DNA of 64,000 nt from Aequorivita sp. CIP111184 (GTDB lineage Bacteria > Bacteroidota > Bacteroidia > Flavobacteriales > Flavobacteriaceae), in the NCBI RefSeq assembly GCF_900489465.1, contig NZ_UEFQ01000013.1:62001-126000 (forward strand), written 5' to 3'. The translations under genes were made by a program, and so were the position numbers. Below, one piece after another: positions 54,993-64,000 of this stretch (the stretch's first letter is position 1; each line of letters begins with the position of its first letter). Under the pieces are notes generated by a model. That model worked only from the letters and a program-made list of their open reading frames with translations, had not been told where the DNA came from and did not search any database.

Positions 54993-57900
54993 TTAATTCA
55001 ACTTATAGAGCACCTGCTCTCTTTCAAGCTCGTCAAGCAATTCCTTTGAAATGTTGATCTTATGTTTTTTGCTTGGCATTGTTAGATGAATTTTTTCCTC
55101 GTTTTCATAAACCACAAAAAACAACTGTTTTTCACCTTTGTGGGATTTTACAAGATCTTTAAGAGAATCGATTTTACCATCTTCTAAAGCATTTAAAGGG
55201 AATGTTAGCGTCAGTTTTTTTCCGTGAATTTCCATTACATCATGCAGCAATAGGAAACTGTTATACTGAAGTCGAGGTTCTCCTTTTTTGCCCGTATCAT
55301 GGTTTGTCCAACCCTCTTTCACGAAAACACGTCCATATATGAAACTATTCGGAACCAAGAAATGGCGCCACTTTAAATACTCTTCACCAAAAATTTTGAA
55401 ATCGTAACTGTCCTCATAATCTTCCACAGTAAAAATTGCCCAACCCTTTCCCGCTTTTGATTCTCTGTGTTGTACATCACTTACCACGCCTCCAAAACAC
55501 ATCTCTTTATTTAAAAAATCTTCCAAACGGTTAAAATCAGAAACCTTGCAATTGGTAAAACTTTTCATTTCGATTTTGAAATCGTCCAACGGATGACCCG
55601 AAATATAAACACCAACTACCTCGCGTTCCTGCTTCAGTTTTTTCATCGTACCCCACTCCTCACAAGGGGGAACTTCAGGCTCGGGAATTTGAACTTCACT
55701 GGCATCGCCAAAAAGACTTACTTGTGAAGAATTCTGCGTTTCCTGATATTTTGCGGCATAGCGAAGCACTTTTTCAATAAACATAACCCCATCACCGTCA
55801 TCATGCAAGTATTGTGCTCGATGTGTGTCGAAACTATCAAAACCACCCGCCAAAGCCAAGTTTTCAAATGCTTTTTTATTTGCGGAACGCAGATCGATTC
55901 GTTTTGACAAATCAAAAACCGATTTGTATTTTCCGTCTTTTCTATGTTCAACAATGGTTGCCACGGCACTGCTTCCGACTCCCTTAACTGCGCCCATTCC
56001 AAAACGAATGGCGCCTTGGTCATTTACGGTGAATTTATGAAAAGACTCGTTAACATCGGGACCCAAAACAGTAAGTCCCATCCGTTTACATTCGTCCATA
56101 AAAAAGGTGACCTGTTTTATATCACTCATATTGTTTGAAAGAACTGCAGCCATATATTCAGCTGGATAGTGCGCTTTTAAGTAGGCTGTTTGGTATGCAA
56201 TCCAAGCGTAACAGGTAGAATGCGATTTGTTGAAGGCATAACTCGCAAAAGCTTCCCAGTCCTTCCAGATTTTTTCTAATTTTTCGGCATCGTGGCCGCG
56301 TTCAGCAGCTTGGGCAACAAACTGAGGCTTCATTTTATCAAGTACCGATTTTTGCTTTTTACCCATCGCTTTTCGCAAAACGTCGGCTTCACCTTTTGTA
56401 AACCCAGCCAATTTTTGCGACAACAGCATCACCTGCTCCTGATAGACTGTAATTCCGTAGGTTTCTTTCAAATATTCTTCCATCGCTGGAAGATCATATT
56501 CAATTTCTTCTTCTCCGTGTTTTCTTTTTACGAAACTGGGAATATATTCCATCGGGCCTGGGCGATACAGCGCATTCATTGCAATTAAATCTGCAAAAAC
56601 TGTTGGCTTCAACTCCTTCATATACTTCTGCATACCGGCAGATTCGTACTGAAAAATACCTACTGTATCTCCTCTTTGGAAAAGCTCGTATGTTTTTTCA
56701 TCATCGAGCGGAAATTCATCTGGATCGAGATCTACATTGTGTTTGTGCTTTACGAGTTTTACGGTGTCTTTTATAAGGGTCAATGTTTTCAACCCCAAAA
56801 AGTCCATCTTCAAAAGACCAGCACTTTCAACAACTGAGTTGTCGAACTGCGTAACATATAAATCTGAATCCTTTGCTGTGGCAACGGGAACGAAATCTGT
56901 AATATCGCTGGGCGTGATAATTACCCCACAGGCGTGAATTCCAGTATTACGGACGGATCCCTCAAGAATTTTTGCTTGATTTATGGTTTGTGCCTCAAGA
57001 TCACTTCCTTCGGAAAGATTTAAAAGCTCGTTCACTTTTGGAAGCTCATCGCTTCGGAAGCGGCTTCGCAATTCCGCAGGGCTCAAACCGAAAATTTTAT
57101 TCAGCTTGGTCATATTCGGAATAAGCTTCGAAATTCTATCCGCTTCATTCAATGGCAAATCCAAAACCCGCGCCGTATCGCGAATGGAAGACTTGGCAGC
57201 CATCGTTCCATACGTAATAATCTGTGCTACTTGATTGCTTCCGTATTTATTAATTACGTAATCCATTACCCTACTTCGGCCTTCGTCATCAAAGTCGATA
57301 TCAATATCGGGCATACTCACACGGTCTGGATTTAAGAAACGCTCAAAAAGTAAATCGTACTTAATAGGGCAGATATTTGTAATTCCCAAACAATACGCCA
57401 CCGCACTTCCCGCTGCAGAACCACGGCCCGGACCCACGGAAACGTCCATTTTTCTTGCTTCGGCAATGAAATCCTGTACAATCAAAAAGTAACCGGGATA
57501 ACCCGTATTAGCGATAACATCCAATTCAAAATCTAAACGTTGCTTTATTTCTTTTACTCTTTCGGAAGCGCCTTCAGGAATTTCAGAGTCTGTAAGCGCT
57601 TCATAAGAAACCTCAATTAATTCTGGATAACGTCTTTTTGCGCCTTCGTAAGTTAAATATCGTAAATAGGCATTTTCACCACGCTTGCCGCCATCGATAT
57701 CTTCCGGTTTCAAAAACTCTTGCGGAATACCAAAATTGGGAAGCAATACATCGCGATGCAAAGAATAAGGCTGAATTTTTGAAACTACTTCTTCAATATT
57801 CAAAATTGCTTCGGGAAGATCTTTGAACAGCAACTTCATTTCATCCTGTCCCTTAAAATAATATTCCTGGTTTGGCAAACCGTACCGATAACCTCTACCT

Positions 57901-59423
57901 CGACCAATTGGCGTCGCCTGTTTTTCCCCATCTTTTACACAAAGTAAAATATCGTGGGCGTTGGCGTCTTCTTTCTTTATGTAGTAGGTATTATTACAGG
58001 CTACAATTTTCACGTTGTTTCGCCTTGCCATCCCAATCAAAACATCGTTTACGCGTTTTTCATCTTCCTGATCGTGGCGCATTACTTCAACATATAGATC
58101 TTCGCCAAACATTTCTTTCCACCAAAGCAACGCTTCCTCTGCTTGGTTTTCTCCAATATTCAAAATCTTTCCGGGTACTTCCCCGTAAAGACTTCCCGTT
58201 AAAACAATGATGTCTTCTTTGTATTTTTCTACAATATTTTTATCAATTCGCGGCACGTAATAAAATCCTTCGGTATAAGCGATGGAAGCCATTTTTGCCA
58301 AATTGTGGTAGCCATTTTTGTTTTTGGCGAGAAGTACAATTTGGTAGCCGTTATCTTTATGGGTTTTGTTTAAATGGTCTTCGCAGACAAAAAATTCGCA
58401 ACCCACGATTGCCTTTAGTGGTTTTGGAGGTTGTTCATCTTCATCATTTTTAGGTAAATCTGCGAGCGATTTGTTGTAATTACTAACGGCCTGCACAAAA
58501 TGAAATGCACCCATCATATTTCCGGTATCAGTCAATGATATCGCCGACATATTATTTTCAACAGCAGCGTTAACCAAATCTAAAGTACTTGAAGTGGATT
58601 GTAAAATTGAAAACTGCGAGTGATTATGAAGATGCACAAATGGCGCATCTTCAAGTGTAGCAATATTTTCTTTTATTTCTTCGGAAGAAATTTTCTCTGT
58701 TTCCGAAGTGGCCTGCATTTGCTTTCGGATTCTCTCCGAAGCTTTTTTGAGGTTTATATGTTCGATTCCAATTAATTGAATCTTCTGCGGATTTTCTTCT
58801 GAAAAATTCTCGAAGTAATCTGGCTGAACGTCCAATTCTTCTTTTGTGAAAATCTGACGACGTATCAATTCGAAAAAACAACGCGTGGTTGCCTCAACAT
58901 CTGCGGTAGCGTTGTGCGCTTCAGCAAAAGGTTCGCTAAAAAGAAATTCGTGAAGCTCAGTTAATGTTGGTAATTTGAATTTTCCGCCACGACCGCCAGG
59001 AATTTGGCAAAGTTGGGCGGTGGTTTCGGTACAGGTGTCTAAAACTGGAAGATTCGGCAATGGATTTTCAATTCCGAGACGGAAAAATTCCGCACCCATA
59101 ATATTTACATCGAAACCTACATTTTGACCGACAAGGAATTTTGTTTTAGACAGTGCTAAATTGAATTTTTCAGTCACTTCTTCTAAAGAAATTCCTTCGG
59201 CAGTTGCCAATTCGGTAGAAATTCCGTGTATTTTTTCGGCATCAAAAGGAATGTTGAAACCCTCGGGCTGCACCAAATAATCTTGATGTTCAATCAAGTT
59301 TCCCATTGCATCGTGTAATTGCCACGCAATCTGGATACAACGCGGCCAATTATCGCTATCGCTGACGGGCGCATTGAAGCGTTTGGGAAGTCCAGTAGTC
59401 TCTGTATCGAAGATTAAATACAT
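54993..59423 (-). CDS. dnaE: DNA polymerase III alpha subunit with fused N-terminal 3'-5' exonuclease
   Basis: A 1476-residue protein. Residues 1-190 are a DnaQ-type DEDDh exonuclease (D6/E8 in 'IFDTETTG', 'HNATADVEATTRCFFEL' with the final His-Asp). A PHP domain starts at about 263 and is followed by the DnaE polymerase core with catalytic Asp motif 'PDIDIDFDDEGR' at about 702-713, fingers and beta-clamp region, HhH and OB domains near the C-terminus. E. coli DnaE is 1160 residues and has its exonuclease on a separate subunit. The fusion is typical of flavobacteria. In the PHP domain some metal ligands are changed ('HLHNHSQFSILQ', 'LTDTGN' instead of 'TDHGN'), so it is probably inactive and the fused domain does the proofreading. 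Essential replicase. Confidence 0.97.
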   Translation of the reverse strand: MYLIFDTETTGLPKRFNAPVSDSDNWPRCIQIAWQLHDAMGNLIEHQDYLVQPEGFNIPFDAEKIHGISTELATAEGISLEEVTEKFNLALSKTKFLVGQNVGFDVNIMGAEFFRLGIENPLPNLPVLDTCTETTAQLCQIPGGRGGKFKLPTLTELHEFLFSEPFAEAHNATADVEATTRCFFELIRRQIFTKEELDVQPDYFENFSEENPQKIQLIGIEHINLKKASERIRKQMQATSETEKISSEEIKENIATLEDAPFVHLHNHSQFSILQSTSSTLDLVNAAVENNMSAISLTDTGNMMGAFHFVQAVSNYNKSLADLPKNDEDEQPPKPLKAIVGCEFFVCEDHLNKTHKDNGYQIVLLAKNKNGYHNLAKMASIAYTEGFYYVPRIDKNIVEKYKEDIIVLTGSLYGEVPGKILNIGENQAEEALLWWKEMFGEDLYVEVMRHDQEDEKRVNDVLIGMARRNNVKIVACNNTYYIKKEDANAHDILLCVKDGEKQATPIGRGRGYRYGLPNQEYYFKGQDEMKLLFKDLPEAILNIEEVVSKIQPYSLHRDVLLPNFGIPQEFLKPEDIDGGKRGENAYLRYLTYEGAKRRYPELIEVSYEALTDSEIPEGASERVKEIKQRLDFELDVIANTGYPGYFLIVQDFIAEARKMDVSVGPGRGSAAGSAVAYCLGITNICPIKYDLLFERFLNPDRVSMPDIDIDFDDEGRSRVMDYVINKYGSNQVAQIITYGTMAAKSSIRDTARVLDLPLNEADRISKLIPNMTKLNKIFGLSPAELRSRFRSDELPKVNELLNLSEGSDLEAQTINQAKILEGSVRNTGIHACGVIITPSDITDFVPVATAKDSDLYVTQFDNSVVESAGLLKMDFLGLKTLTLIKDTVKLVKHKHNVDLDPDEFPLDDEKTYELFQRGDTVGIFQYESAGMQKYMKELKPTVFADLIAMNALYRPGPMEYIPSFVKRKHGEEEIEYDLPAMEEYLKETYGITVYQEQVMLLSQKLAGFTKGEADVLRKAMGKKQKSVLDKMKPQFVAQAAERGHDAEKLEKIWKDWEAFASYAFNKSHSTCYAWIAYQTAYLKAHYPAEYMAAVLSNNMSDIKQVTFFMDECKRMGLTVLGPDVNESFHKFTVNDQGAIRFGMGAVKGVGSSAVATIVEHRKDGKYKSVFDLSKRIDLRSANKKAFENLALAGGFDSFDTHRAQYLHDDGDGVMFIEKVLRYAAKYQETQNSSQVSLFGDASEVQIPEPEVPPCEEWGTMKKLKQEREVVGVYISGHPLDDFKIEMKSFTNCKVSDFNRLEDFLNKEMCFGGVVSDVQHRESKAGKGWAIFTVEDYEDSYDFKIFGEEYLKWRHFLVPNSFIYGRVFVKEGWTNHDTGKKGEPRLQYNSFLLLHDVMEIHGKKLTLTFPLNALEDGKIDSLKDLVKSHKGEKQLFFVVYENEEKIHLTMPSKKHKINISKELLDELEREQVLYKLN

Positions 59424-59536
59424 TGGAATTTTATTTGAAATTAGACGTGAAATCGAAGTGAAATTCGGGACAGTAAAAATAGAAAAATCAAGCGCTTTTG
59501 GAACGTTAAATTATCACGAGTTGTTCACAATAAAAA

Positions 59537-59564
59537 GCCGTCTTTGGAAATTTCCAAAGACGGC
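59537..59564 (-). terminator. intrinsic terminator of the DUF2383 gene
   Basis: GCCGTCTTTGGAAA and TTTCCAAAGACGGC form a perfect 14-bp stem with T5 on the minus strand. It lies 24 nt beyond the stop codon. Confidence 0.88.
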
Positions 59565-59587
59565 CTCATTCTTCTTTTTCAAAAATA

Positions 59588-60037
59588 TTAGGATACTACA
59601 GCTTCAAAGTTTTTGGCACTTTGCCATGCGTCTTGAATAGTATCTCGGTGATTTGTCAAAATTTTCTGTGTTGTGGGCGGCAATGTAGTATCTTTAATTA
59701 CTTCATTGTACTCTTCAACAGCAGCTTTTTCACCTTTTTGAACTTCTTCTAAAATTGTTTCCTCCTTGTTTGAAGAAAATGCAGTTTCAATATCCATCCA
59801 TGTGCGATGCATTGTTCCTGTAACGCTTCCTCCTTTGTCAGGATTTTCGCCATAGTTTTTGATTTCAGTTTTTATTTCGTGACCAAAACCATTTCTTTTT
59901 TGAGCTTGCTCATTAAAGAATTGTTTCAACTTAGTATTTTCAACTTTATCTGCAGCTTTTTTATAACCCTTTTCGGCATCATAATTTTTCTCTAACAGTT
60001 CGTTTAATTTGCTTGTCATTTTTTCAGTAAACTTCAT
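59588..60037 (-). CDS. PA2169/DUF2383 family four-helix-bundle protein
   Basis: A 149-residue helical protein: 'LNELLEKNYDAEKGYKKAADKVENTKLKQFFNEQAQKRNGFGHEIKTEI' and 'RTWMDIETAFSSNKEETILEEVQKGEKAAVEEYNEVIKD', the typical pattern of the PA2169/DUF2383 ferritin-like family. Function is not established. Members are often associated with stress response. It is monocistronic with a strong terminator and is transcribed in the same direction as dnaE, located just upstream of it. Confidence 0.9.
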   Translation of the reverse strand: MKFTEKMTSKLNELLEKNYDAEKGYKKAADKVENTKLKQFFNEQAQKRNGFGHEIKTEIKNYGENPDKGGSVTGTMHRTWMDIETAFSSNKEETILEEVQKGEKAAVEEYNEVIKDTTLPPTTQKILTNHRDTIQDAWQSAKNFEAVVS

Positions 60038-60230
60038 ATTCTTTTTCTCAATTTAAATTATAGCTGTTTTTCTTCATCATAATCATCCTTTGAATGAAGA
60101 CAACTTTCAACTTCATTCCGATATATCTTAACATACCATGAATAAAGGTGTTTCAGCGAATTATTAACCTAAGTTTAAAGTAATTTAACAAGGTTTAACC
60201 TTTGAGCAGGGAAACGTGTAGAAATGTTAA

Positions 60231-61025
60231 CTAATAGGCAACATCAAACTGACCTTCGGTTACTTCAGTTCTGTTTGTTATAAAAGAAAATGTGCCTTTA
60301 ATTGTTTTGGCGGCAATGTCGTGTTCAAGAATATTTATTATACCATCCGCAGTAGTTTCTGGCCCATTGACATCTTGATATTTAGCACCAAAACCACCTC
60401 TTGGCAAAGTATATTCGCCAGGTTCCACATTTGAAGTAACAGAGATCACTATCGTTGCATTGGCTGTGTTTGCCGAAGTTATAATTGTGTTGCCAGTGTC
60501 ACGGGAAGAAACAATTATTGGTAAAAAGACATTGCCATCAACTTTGGCACTAAATGTTCCCGCATTTGTAGGATCGGGAATATCTCCGCCCGAATAGGAA
60601 ACATTAAAAAGTGTTCCGCTGGAAACATAAATTGTATCAATACCCGGTAGAAAAGCATTAAAATTAAAAATCCCCGAGAGTGTTTTATTGTTTTCATTCA
60701 ACTCTGAAATAGTTATTTCTCCTTCCCCATTAGGATTTGTAGTATAAATGTTTCCGCCCATATCCTCATAAACTGCAAAATTAGGAAGTCCTTCCCCAAT
60801 TGCGAAATTACCTTCAGCCAAACGAGAAAGGTGCAGCGTCATAGATTCAACATCAGTAAAACCCTGAATTGTCACACTTCCATCGTCATTCAACGATGCG
60901 CGTGCATCTGTTGAAATGTAAAGTCTATCATCCACTTTTGCCTGCAAGGCAATCTCATTCACTTGTTTATCTTCGCAGGAAATAATGGATAAGGCAGCTA
61001 ACAGTAAATACACAAAATTCTTCAT
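60231..61025 (-). CDS. DUF6252-like lipoprotein
   Basis: A 264-residue lipoprotein (signal MKNFVYLLLAALSIISC) with two repeated beta-rich modules: 'ALQAKVDDRLYISTDARASLNDDGSVTIQGF' and 'TFSAKVDGNVFLPIIVSSRDTGNTIITSANT', each followed by 'G.ynf.....' and a closing 'KTLSGIFNFNA'/'KTIKGTFSFIT'. This is the DUF6252 layout common in flavobacterial surface lipoproteins. Function is unknown. It is divergent from the rpsP operon. A -7-like box TACATTTG lies at 61052-61059 on its strand, about 27 nt before the ATG. Confidence 0.78.
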   Translation of the reverse strand: MKNFVYLLLAALSIISCEDKQVNEIALQAKVDDRLYISTDARASLNDDGSVTIQGFTDVESMTLHLSRLAEGNFAIGEGLPNFAVYEDMGGNIYTTNPNGEGEITISELNENNKTLSGIFNFNAFLPGIDTIYVSSGTLFNVSYSGGDIPDPTNAGTFSAKVDGNVFLPIIVSSRDTGNTIITSANTANATIVISVTSNVEPGEYTLPRGGFGAKYQDVNGPETTADGIINILEHDIAAKTIKGTFSFITNRTEVTEGQFDVAY

Positions 61026-61078
61026 AAGTAAGCGGATATTAGGGGTTTTGACAAATGTAAAATAAAAACTTTAATTGG

Positions 61079-61110
61079 TTGATTTTCAAAAAGAAAATAT
61101 ACTATCTTTG
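61079..61110 (+). promoter_or_regulatory. promoter of the rpsP-rimM operon
   Basis: TTG at 61079-61081, a 21-nt spacer and TATCTTTG at 61103-61110, matching the -33/-7 consensus. The predicted start is about 40-45 nt upstream of the rpsP ATG. Confidence 0.65.
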
Positions 61111-61128
61111 CCGTCCTTAATTATAACC

Positions 61129-61143
61129 GGGGTCGGGAACCCC
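61129..61143 (+). promoter_or_regulatory. small hairpin in the rpsP leader
   Basis: GGGGT-CGGGA-ACCCC, 15 nt before the rpsP ATG, inside the predicted 5' leader. It could affect translation initiation. Too short to be called an attenuator. Confidence 0.4.
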
Positions 61144-61158
61144 AAAAATTAATTCAAT

Positions 61159-61740
61159 ATGCCTGTAAAAATCAGACTACAAAGACACGGGAAGAAAGGT
61201 AAGCCTTATTTCTGGATTATCGCCGCGGATAGCCGCAGCAAAAGAGATGGTAAATTTCTTGAAAAACTAGGATTTTACAATCCAACGACCAATCCTGCAC
61301 AGATTGATCTTAATGTTGACAGTGCTGTAAAATGGCTTCAAAATGGAGCTCAACCAACAGATACTGCCCGCGCTATTCTTTCTTATAAAGGAGCTTTAAT
61401 GAAAAACCATCTTGCTGGTGGTGTTCGTAAAGGTGCTTTAACCGAAGAACAAGCAGAAGCAAAATTCAACGAGTGGTTAGAATCTAAAAAAGGTACTATC
61501 GATCACAAAAAAGCAACACTTACAGACGCACAGCAAAAAGCAAAAGCAGAAGCAATTGCTGCTGAAAAAGCTGTAAGCGACAAACGTGCTGCTGAGGCCG
61601 CTGCCGCTGCTGCTCCTGCAGAAGAAGAAGCAACTGAGGAAGTTGAAGCAACTGCAGAAACTGCAACAGAGGAAACTCCTGCTGCTGAAGCTACCGAAAC
61701 TCCTGCTGAGGAAGTTAAGGAAGACAAAAAAGAAGCATAA
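61159..61740 (+). CDS. rpsP: 30S ribosomal protein S16 with long acidic C-terminal extension
   Basis: A 193-residue protein. The first 80 residues are canonical S16 ('MPVKIRLQRHGKKGKPYFWIIAADSRSKRDGKFLEKLGFYNP'). The extension of more than 100 residues ends in an Ala/Glu/Thr-rich low-complexity tail (about 130-193). E. coli S16 is 82 residues. As I recall, Bacteroidota S16 commonly carry such tails. Role of the tail is unknown. First gene of the operon with rimM, 11 nt apart, as in many bacteria. Confidence 0.98.
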   Translation: MPVKIRLQRHGKKGKPYFWIIAADSRSKRDGKFLEKLGFYNPTTNPAQIDLNVDSAVKWLQNGAQPTDTARAILSYKGALMKNHLAGGVRKGALTEEQAEAKFNEWLESKKGTIDHKKATLTDAQQKAKAEAIAAEKAVSDKRAAEAAAAAAPAEEEATEEVEATAETATEETPAAEATETPAEEVKEDKKEA

Positions 61741-61751
61741 ATTTTAGAACG

Positions 61752-62276
61752 ATGCAAAAGGAGAACTGCTTCTACTTAGGCAAAATCGTTAAGAAATATA
61801 GCTTTAAGGGGGAACTGCTAATAAAATTAGACACAGACGAACCCGAACTTTTTACTGAAATGGAATCAGTTTTTGTGGAACAACGCAAAAACTTGATTCC
61901 ATTTTTTATTGAAGAAAGCTCACTCCACAAAAGCGAACTACTACGCGTGCGTTTTGAAGATGTAAAAAATGAAGAGGATGCAAATGCATTAATTGGAGCA
62001 CATCTTTACCTGCCTTTGGAATTCCTGCCAAAACTCATAGGTAATAAATTCTACTATCACGAAATCATTGGCTTTACCGCGGAAGATGAATCTTTCGGTA
62101 AAATTGGTAAAATTACCGGTGTTAATGACACCACTTCGCAAGCCTTATTTGAAATTGATCGTGACGGCAAAGAAATTTTGATACCTATGATTGACCATTT
62201 CATAAAAAAAGTGGATCGTGAAAACAAATCTATTCTTTTGAACGTACCTGAAGGTTTGATAGAAATGTACTTATAA
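61752..62276 (+). CDS. rimM: ribosome maturation factor RimM
   Basis: A 174-residue protein with the RimM N-terminal beta-barrel ('FYLGKIVKKYSFKGELLIKLDTDEPELF') and C-terminal PRC-barrel ('YYHEIIGFTAEDESFGKIGKITGVNDTTSQALFEID...EILIPMIDHFIKKVDRENKSILLNVPEGLIEMY'). It assists 16S rRNA 3'-domain assembly and binds S19. It overlaps nothing and is spaced 11 nt after rpsP. Usual size. Confidence 0.97.
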   Translation: MQKENCFYLGKIVKKYSFKGELLIKLDTDEPELFTEMESVFVEQRKNLIPFFIEESSLHKSELLRVRFEDVKNEEDANALIGAHLYLPLEFLPKLIGNKFYYHEIIGFTAEDESFGKIGKITGVNDTTSQALFEIDRDGKEILIPMIDHFIKKVDRENKSILLNVPEGLIEMYL

Positions 62277-62296
62277 TTCTGACTTCAGAATTAATT

Positions 62297-63010
62297 ATGA
62301 ACAAACCCTTTAAATTCAAACAATTTACAGTTGAACAAGACCGCTGCGCAATGAAAATTGGCACTGATGGTGTTTTGCTCGGAGCTTGGGTTTCTGTAAG
62401 TAAAAAACCATTTTCAATTCTGGATATTGGTGCGGGTACGGGAATTATCGCCTTGCAATTAGCGCAGAGAAGTAATGCTGAAATGGTAGATGCCATTGAA
62501 ATTGATGAAAACGCTTACGAACAGTGCGTGGATAATTTCGAGAATTCTCCTTGGGGCGATAGATTGTTTTGCTACCACGCTTCATTGGAAGAATTTGTAG
62601 ATGAAATTGAAGAAAAGTACGACCTCATTATTTCCAATCCACCATTCTACTCCGAAGATTATAAAACTTCCAACGAGTCTCGTGATTTGGCACGATTCAG
62701 TGATGCACTTCCCTTTGACGAATTAATTGAAAGTGTTTCCCATTTACTTTCCGACGAAGGAATTTTTGCCGTTATCATTCCCCGAAAAGAAGAAGAAAAA
62801 TTCATCAAAATGGCTTCGGAAGTAAACCTATTTCCAAATAGAATTTGCAGAGTTCGAGGCAATGAGACTTCAGAAGAAAAAAGAAGCATGCTCGAATTTT
62901 CTTTTGAAAAAATTTCTTCTAAAATAGAAAACCTTACTGTTGAAACTTTACGCCACAATTATACCGAAGAATATATAAAACTGGTACAGGATTTTTACTT
63001 GAAAATGTAG
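62297..63010 (+). CDS. trmN6: tRNA1(Val) (adenine37-N6)-methyltransferase-like protein
   Basis: A 237-residue class I SAM-dependent methyltransferase. Motif I is 'ILDIGAGTGIIALQLAQR' (about 36-52), the acidic end of strand 2 is 'VDAIEID' and the catalytic N6A motif is 'LIISNPPFYSE' (about 111-121). The opening 'FKFKQFTVEQDRCAMKIGTDGVLLGAW' is diagnostic of the TrmN6/YfiC group. It starts 20 nt after rimM, so it is probably co-transcribed. Substrate specificity is assumed from the family. Confidence 0.9.
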   Translation: MNKPFKFKQFTVEQDRCAMKIGTDGVLLGAWVSVSKKPFSILDIGAGTGIIALQLAQRSNAEMVDAIEIDENAYEQCVDNFENSPWGDRLFCYHASLEEFVDEIEEKYDLIISNPPFYSEDYKTSNESRDLARFSDALPFDELIESVSHLLSDEGIFAVIIPRKEEEKFIKMASEVNLFPNRICRVRGNETSEEKRSMLEFSFEKISSKIENLTVETLRHNYTEEYIKLVQDFYLKM

Positions 63011-63060
63011 GTCTTTAAGCTTGTGATTTCTACATTTGTATTCCTTTAAATTACTTATAG

Positions 63061-64000
63061 ATGAAACCAGATTTATTCGAAGCTCCCGATTATTACAATC
63101 TTGACGAATTACTTTCCGATGAACACAAACTGGTACGCCAAGCTGCCCGCGATTGGGTAAAGCGCGACGTATCTCCTATTATAGAAGAATACGCCCAAAA
63201 GGCAGAATTTCCAAGCCAAATCATTAAAGGCCTTGCGGAAATTGGAGCCTTTGGACCTTATATTCCTGAGGAATACGGTGGAGCAGGGCTTGACCAAATC
63301 TCTTACGGATTGATTATGCAAGAAATTGAGCGCGGCGATAGTGGCGTTCGCAGTACTGCTTCCGTACAGTCTTCTCTCGTTATGTATCCAATCTGGAAAT
63401 ACGGAAACGAGGAACAACGAAAAAAATATCTCCCAAAACTCGCTTCCGGCGAATGGATGGGCTGTTTTGGATTGACTGAGCCGGACCACGGAAGCAATCC
63501 CGGTGGGATGACCACCAACTTTAAAGACAAAGGTGACCACTATCTTTTGAATGGCGCTAAAATGTGGATTAGTAATGCTCCTTTCGCACAAGTTGCTGTA
63601 GTTTGGGCAAAAAACGAAGAAGGTAGAATTCACGGTTTAATAGTAGAACGTGGAATGGAAGGATTCTCAACACCCGAAACACATAATAAATGGTCGCTTC
63701 GCGCTTCAGCAACAGGCGAGCTTATATTTGACAATGTAAAAGTTCCGAAGGAAAACTTGCTTCCAAACAAATCAGGTTTGGGCGCGCCACTTGGTTGTCT
63801 TGATTCCGCACGTTTTGGAATTGCCTGGGGTGCAATTGGCGCTGCTATGGATTGTTATGACACCGCACTTCGCTATTCAAAAGAAAGAATGCAGTTTGGA
63901 AAACCAATTGGCCAATTCCAACTTCAGCAAAAAAAGCTCGCTGAAATGATTACCGAAATAACTAAAGCGCAATTATTAGCTTGGCGCGTTGGGGTAATGC
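63061..64000 (+). CDS. acyl-CoA dehydrogenase, probable glutaryl-CoA dehydrogenase, 3' partial
   Basis: The frame from the ATG at 63061 is open to the window edge (313 codons). It shows the acyl-CoA dehydrogenase order: N-terminal helical domain, 'GCFGLTEPDHGSNPGGMTTNFKDKGDHYLLNGAKMWISNAPFAQVAVVWAK' (FAD/substrate binding) and 'RASATGELIFDNVKVP'. The 'LTEPDHGSNPGGM' and 'KMWISNAP' strings together with 'GCLDSARFGIAWGAIGAAMDCYDTALRY' are closest to glutaryl-CoA dehydrogenases, which act in lysine/tryptophan breakdown. The catalytic Glu region lies beyond the window. Confidence 0.9.
   Translation, partial: MKPDLFEAPDYYNLDELLSDEHKLVRQAARDWVKRDVSPIIEEYAQKAEFPSQIIKGLAEIGAFGPYIPEEYGGAGLDQISYGLIMQEIERGDSGVRSTASVQSSLVMYPIWKYGNEEQRKKYLPKLASGEWMGCFGLTEPDHGSNPGGMTTNFKDKGDHYLLNGAKMWISNAPFAQVAVVWAKNEEGRIHGLIVERGMEGFSTPETHNKWSLRASATGELIFDNVKVPKENLLPNKSGLGAPLGCLDSARFGIAWGAIGAAMDCYDTALRYSKERMQFGKPIGQFQLQQKKLAEMITEITKAQLLAWRVGVM

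Overview
The window is from a Bacteroidota genome, most likely a member of the Flavobacteriaceae. The supporting signs are SusC/SusD pairs, DUF6520 and MauE-type proteins, -7 boxes of the form TAnnTTTG, little Shine-Dalgarno signal, an AT-rich sequence, and a replicative DnaE carrying an N-terminal proofreading exonuclease. Species cannot be named from the sequence alone.

Layout. (1) 1-10.1 kb: a PAS-AraC regulator (cut by the window edge), a MauE-type membrane protein and a small Cys-containing exported protein face a divergently organised SusC-SusD-S9 peptidase operon, which looks like a peptide uptake and degradation locus with a long structured leader. (2) 10.2-12.4 kb: three small plus-strand genes (HTH regulator, an unrecognised 243-aa protein, a 43-aa Lys/Pro-rich protein), each followed by one copy of the same 54-bp hairpin repeat. 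(3) 12.5-18.9 kb, minus strand: first half of a type II secretion/type IV pilus-like machine (pseudopilin, prepilin peptidase, GspE ATPase, secretin, GspL- and GspM-like proteins and a 73-aa terminal gene). (4) 19.1-32.9 kb, plus strand: Skp/OmpH-like chaperone, lipoprotein, a 2562-aa YD/SpvB-like protein with about 500 residues of thrombospondin type 3 repeats, a 1482-aa Rhs protein and its putative immunity gene. (5) 33.0-37.3 kb: a wrecked Rhs toxin/immunity cassette. The toxin is split by an IS91-type element and the immunity lipoprotein by a 201-bp MITE with 9-bp target duplication. (6) 37.6-42.9 kb, plus strand: second half of the secretion machine (lipoproteins, GspC-like, GspK-like, two further pseudopilins, GspF). 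(7) 42.9-52.4 kb, minus strand: a tyrosine recombinase, four orphan Rhs C-terminal toxin cassettes each with its own immunity gene, and a second tyrosine recombinase directed at the 3' end of tRNA-Asp. (8) 52.6-64 kb: ordinary chromosome (tRNA-Asp, DUF58 protein, clpP, trxA, dnaE, DUF2383 protein, DUF6252 lipoprotein, rpsP-rimM-methyltransferase, acyl-CoA dehydrogenase).

Main reading. A complete type II-like secretion apparatus brackets a two-protein YD/Rhs locus and a reservoir of exchangeable toxin tips. I infer a polymorphic-toxin delivery island whose tip can be swapped by recombination between six copies of the Rhs core, and in which immunity proteins are placed in the envelope for metallopeptidase-like tips, in the membrane for a hydrophobic tip, and in the cytoplasm for others. 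The physical link is seen in the sequence. Functional coupling of the secretion system to the Rhs proteins is inference.
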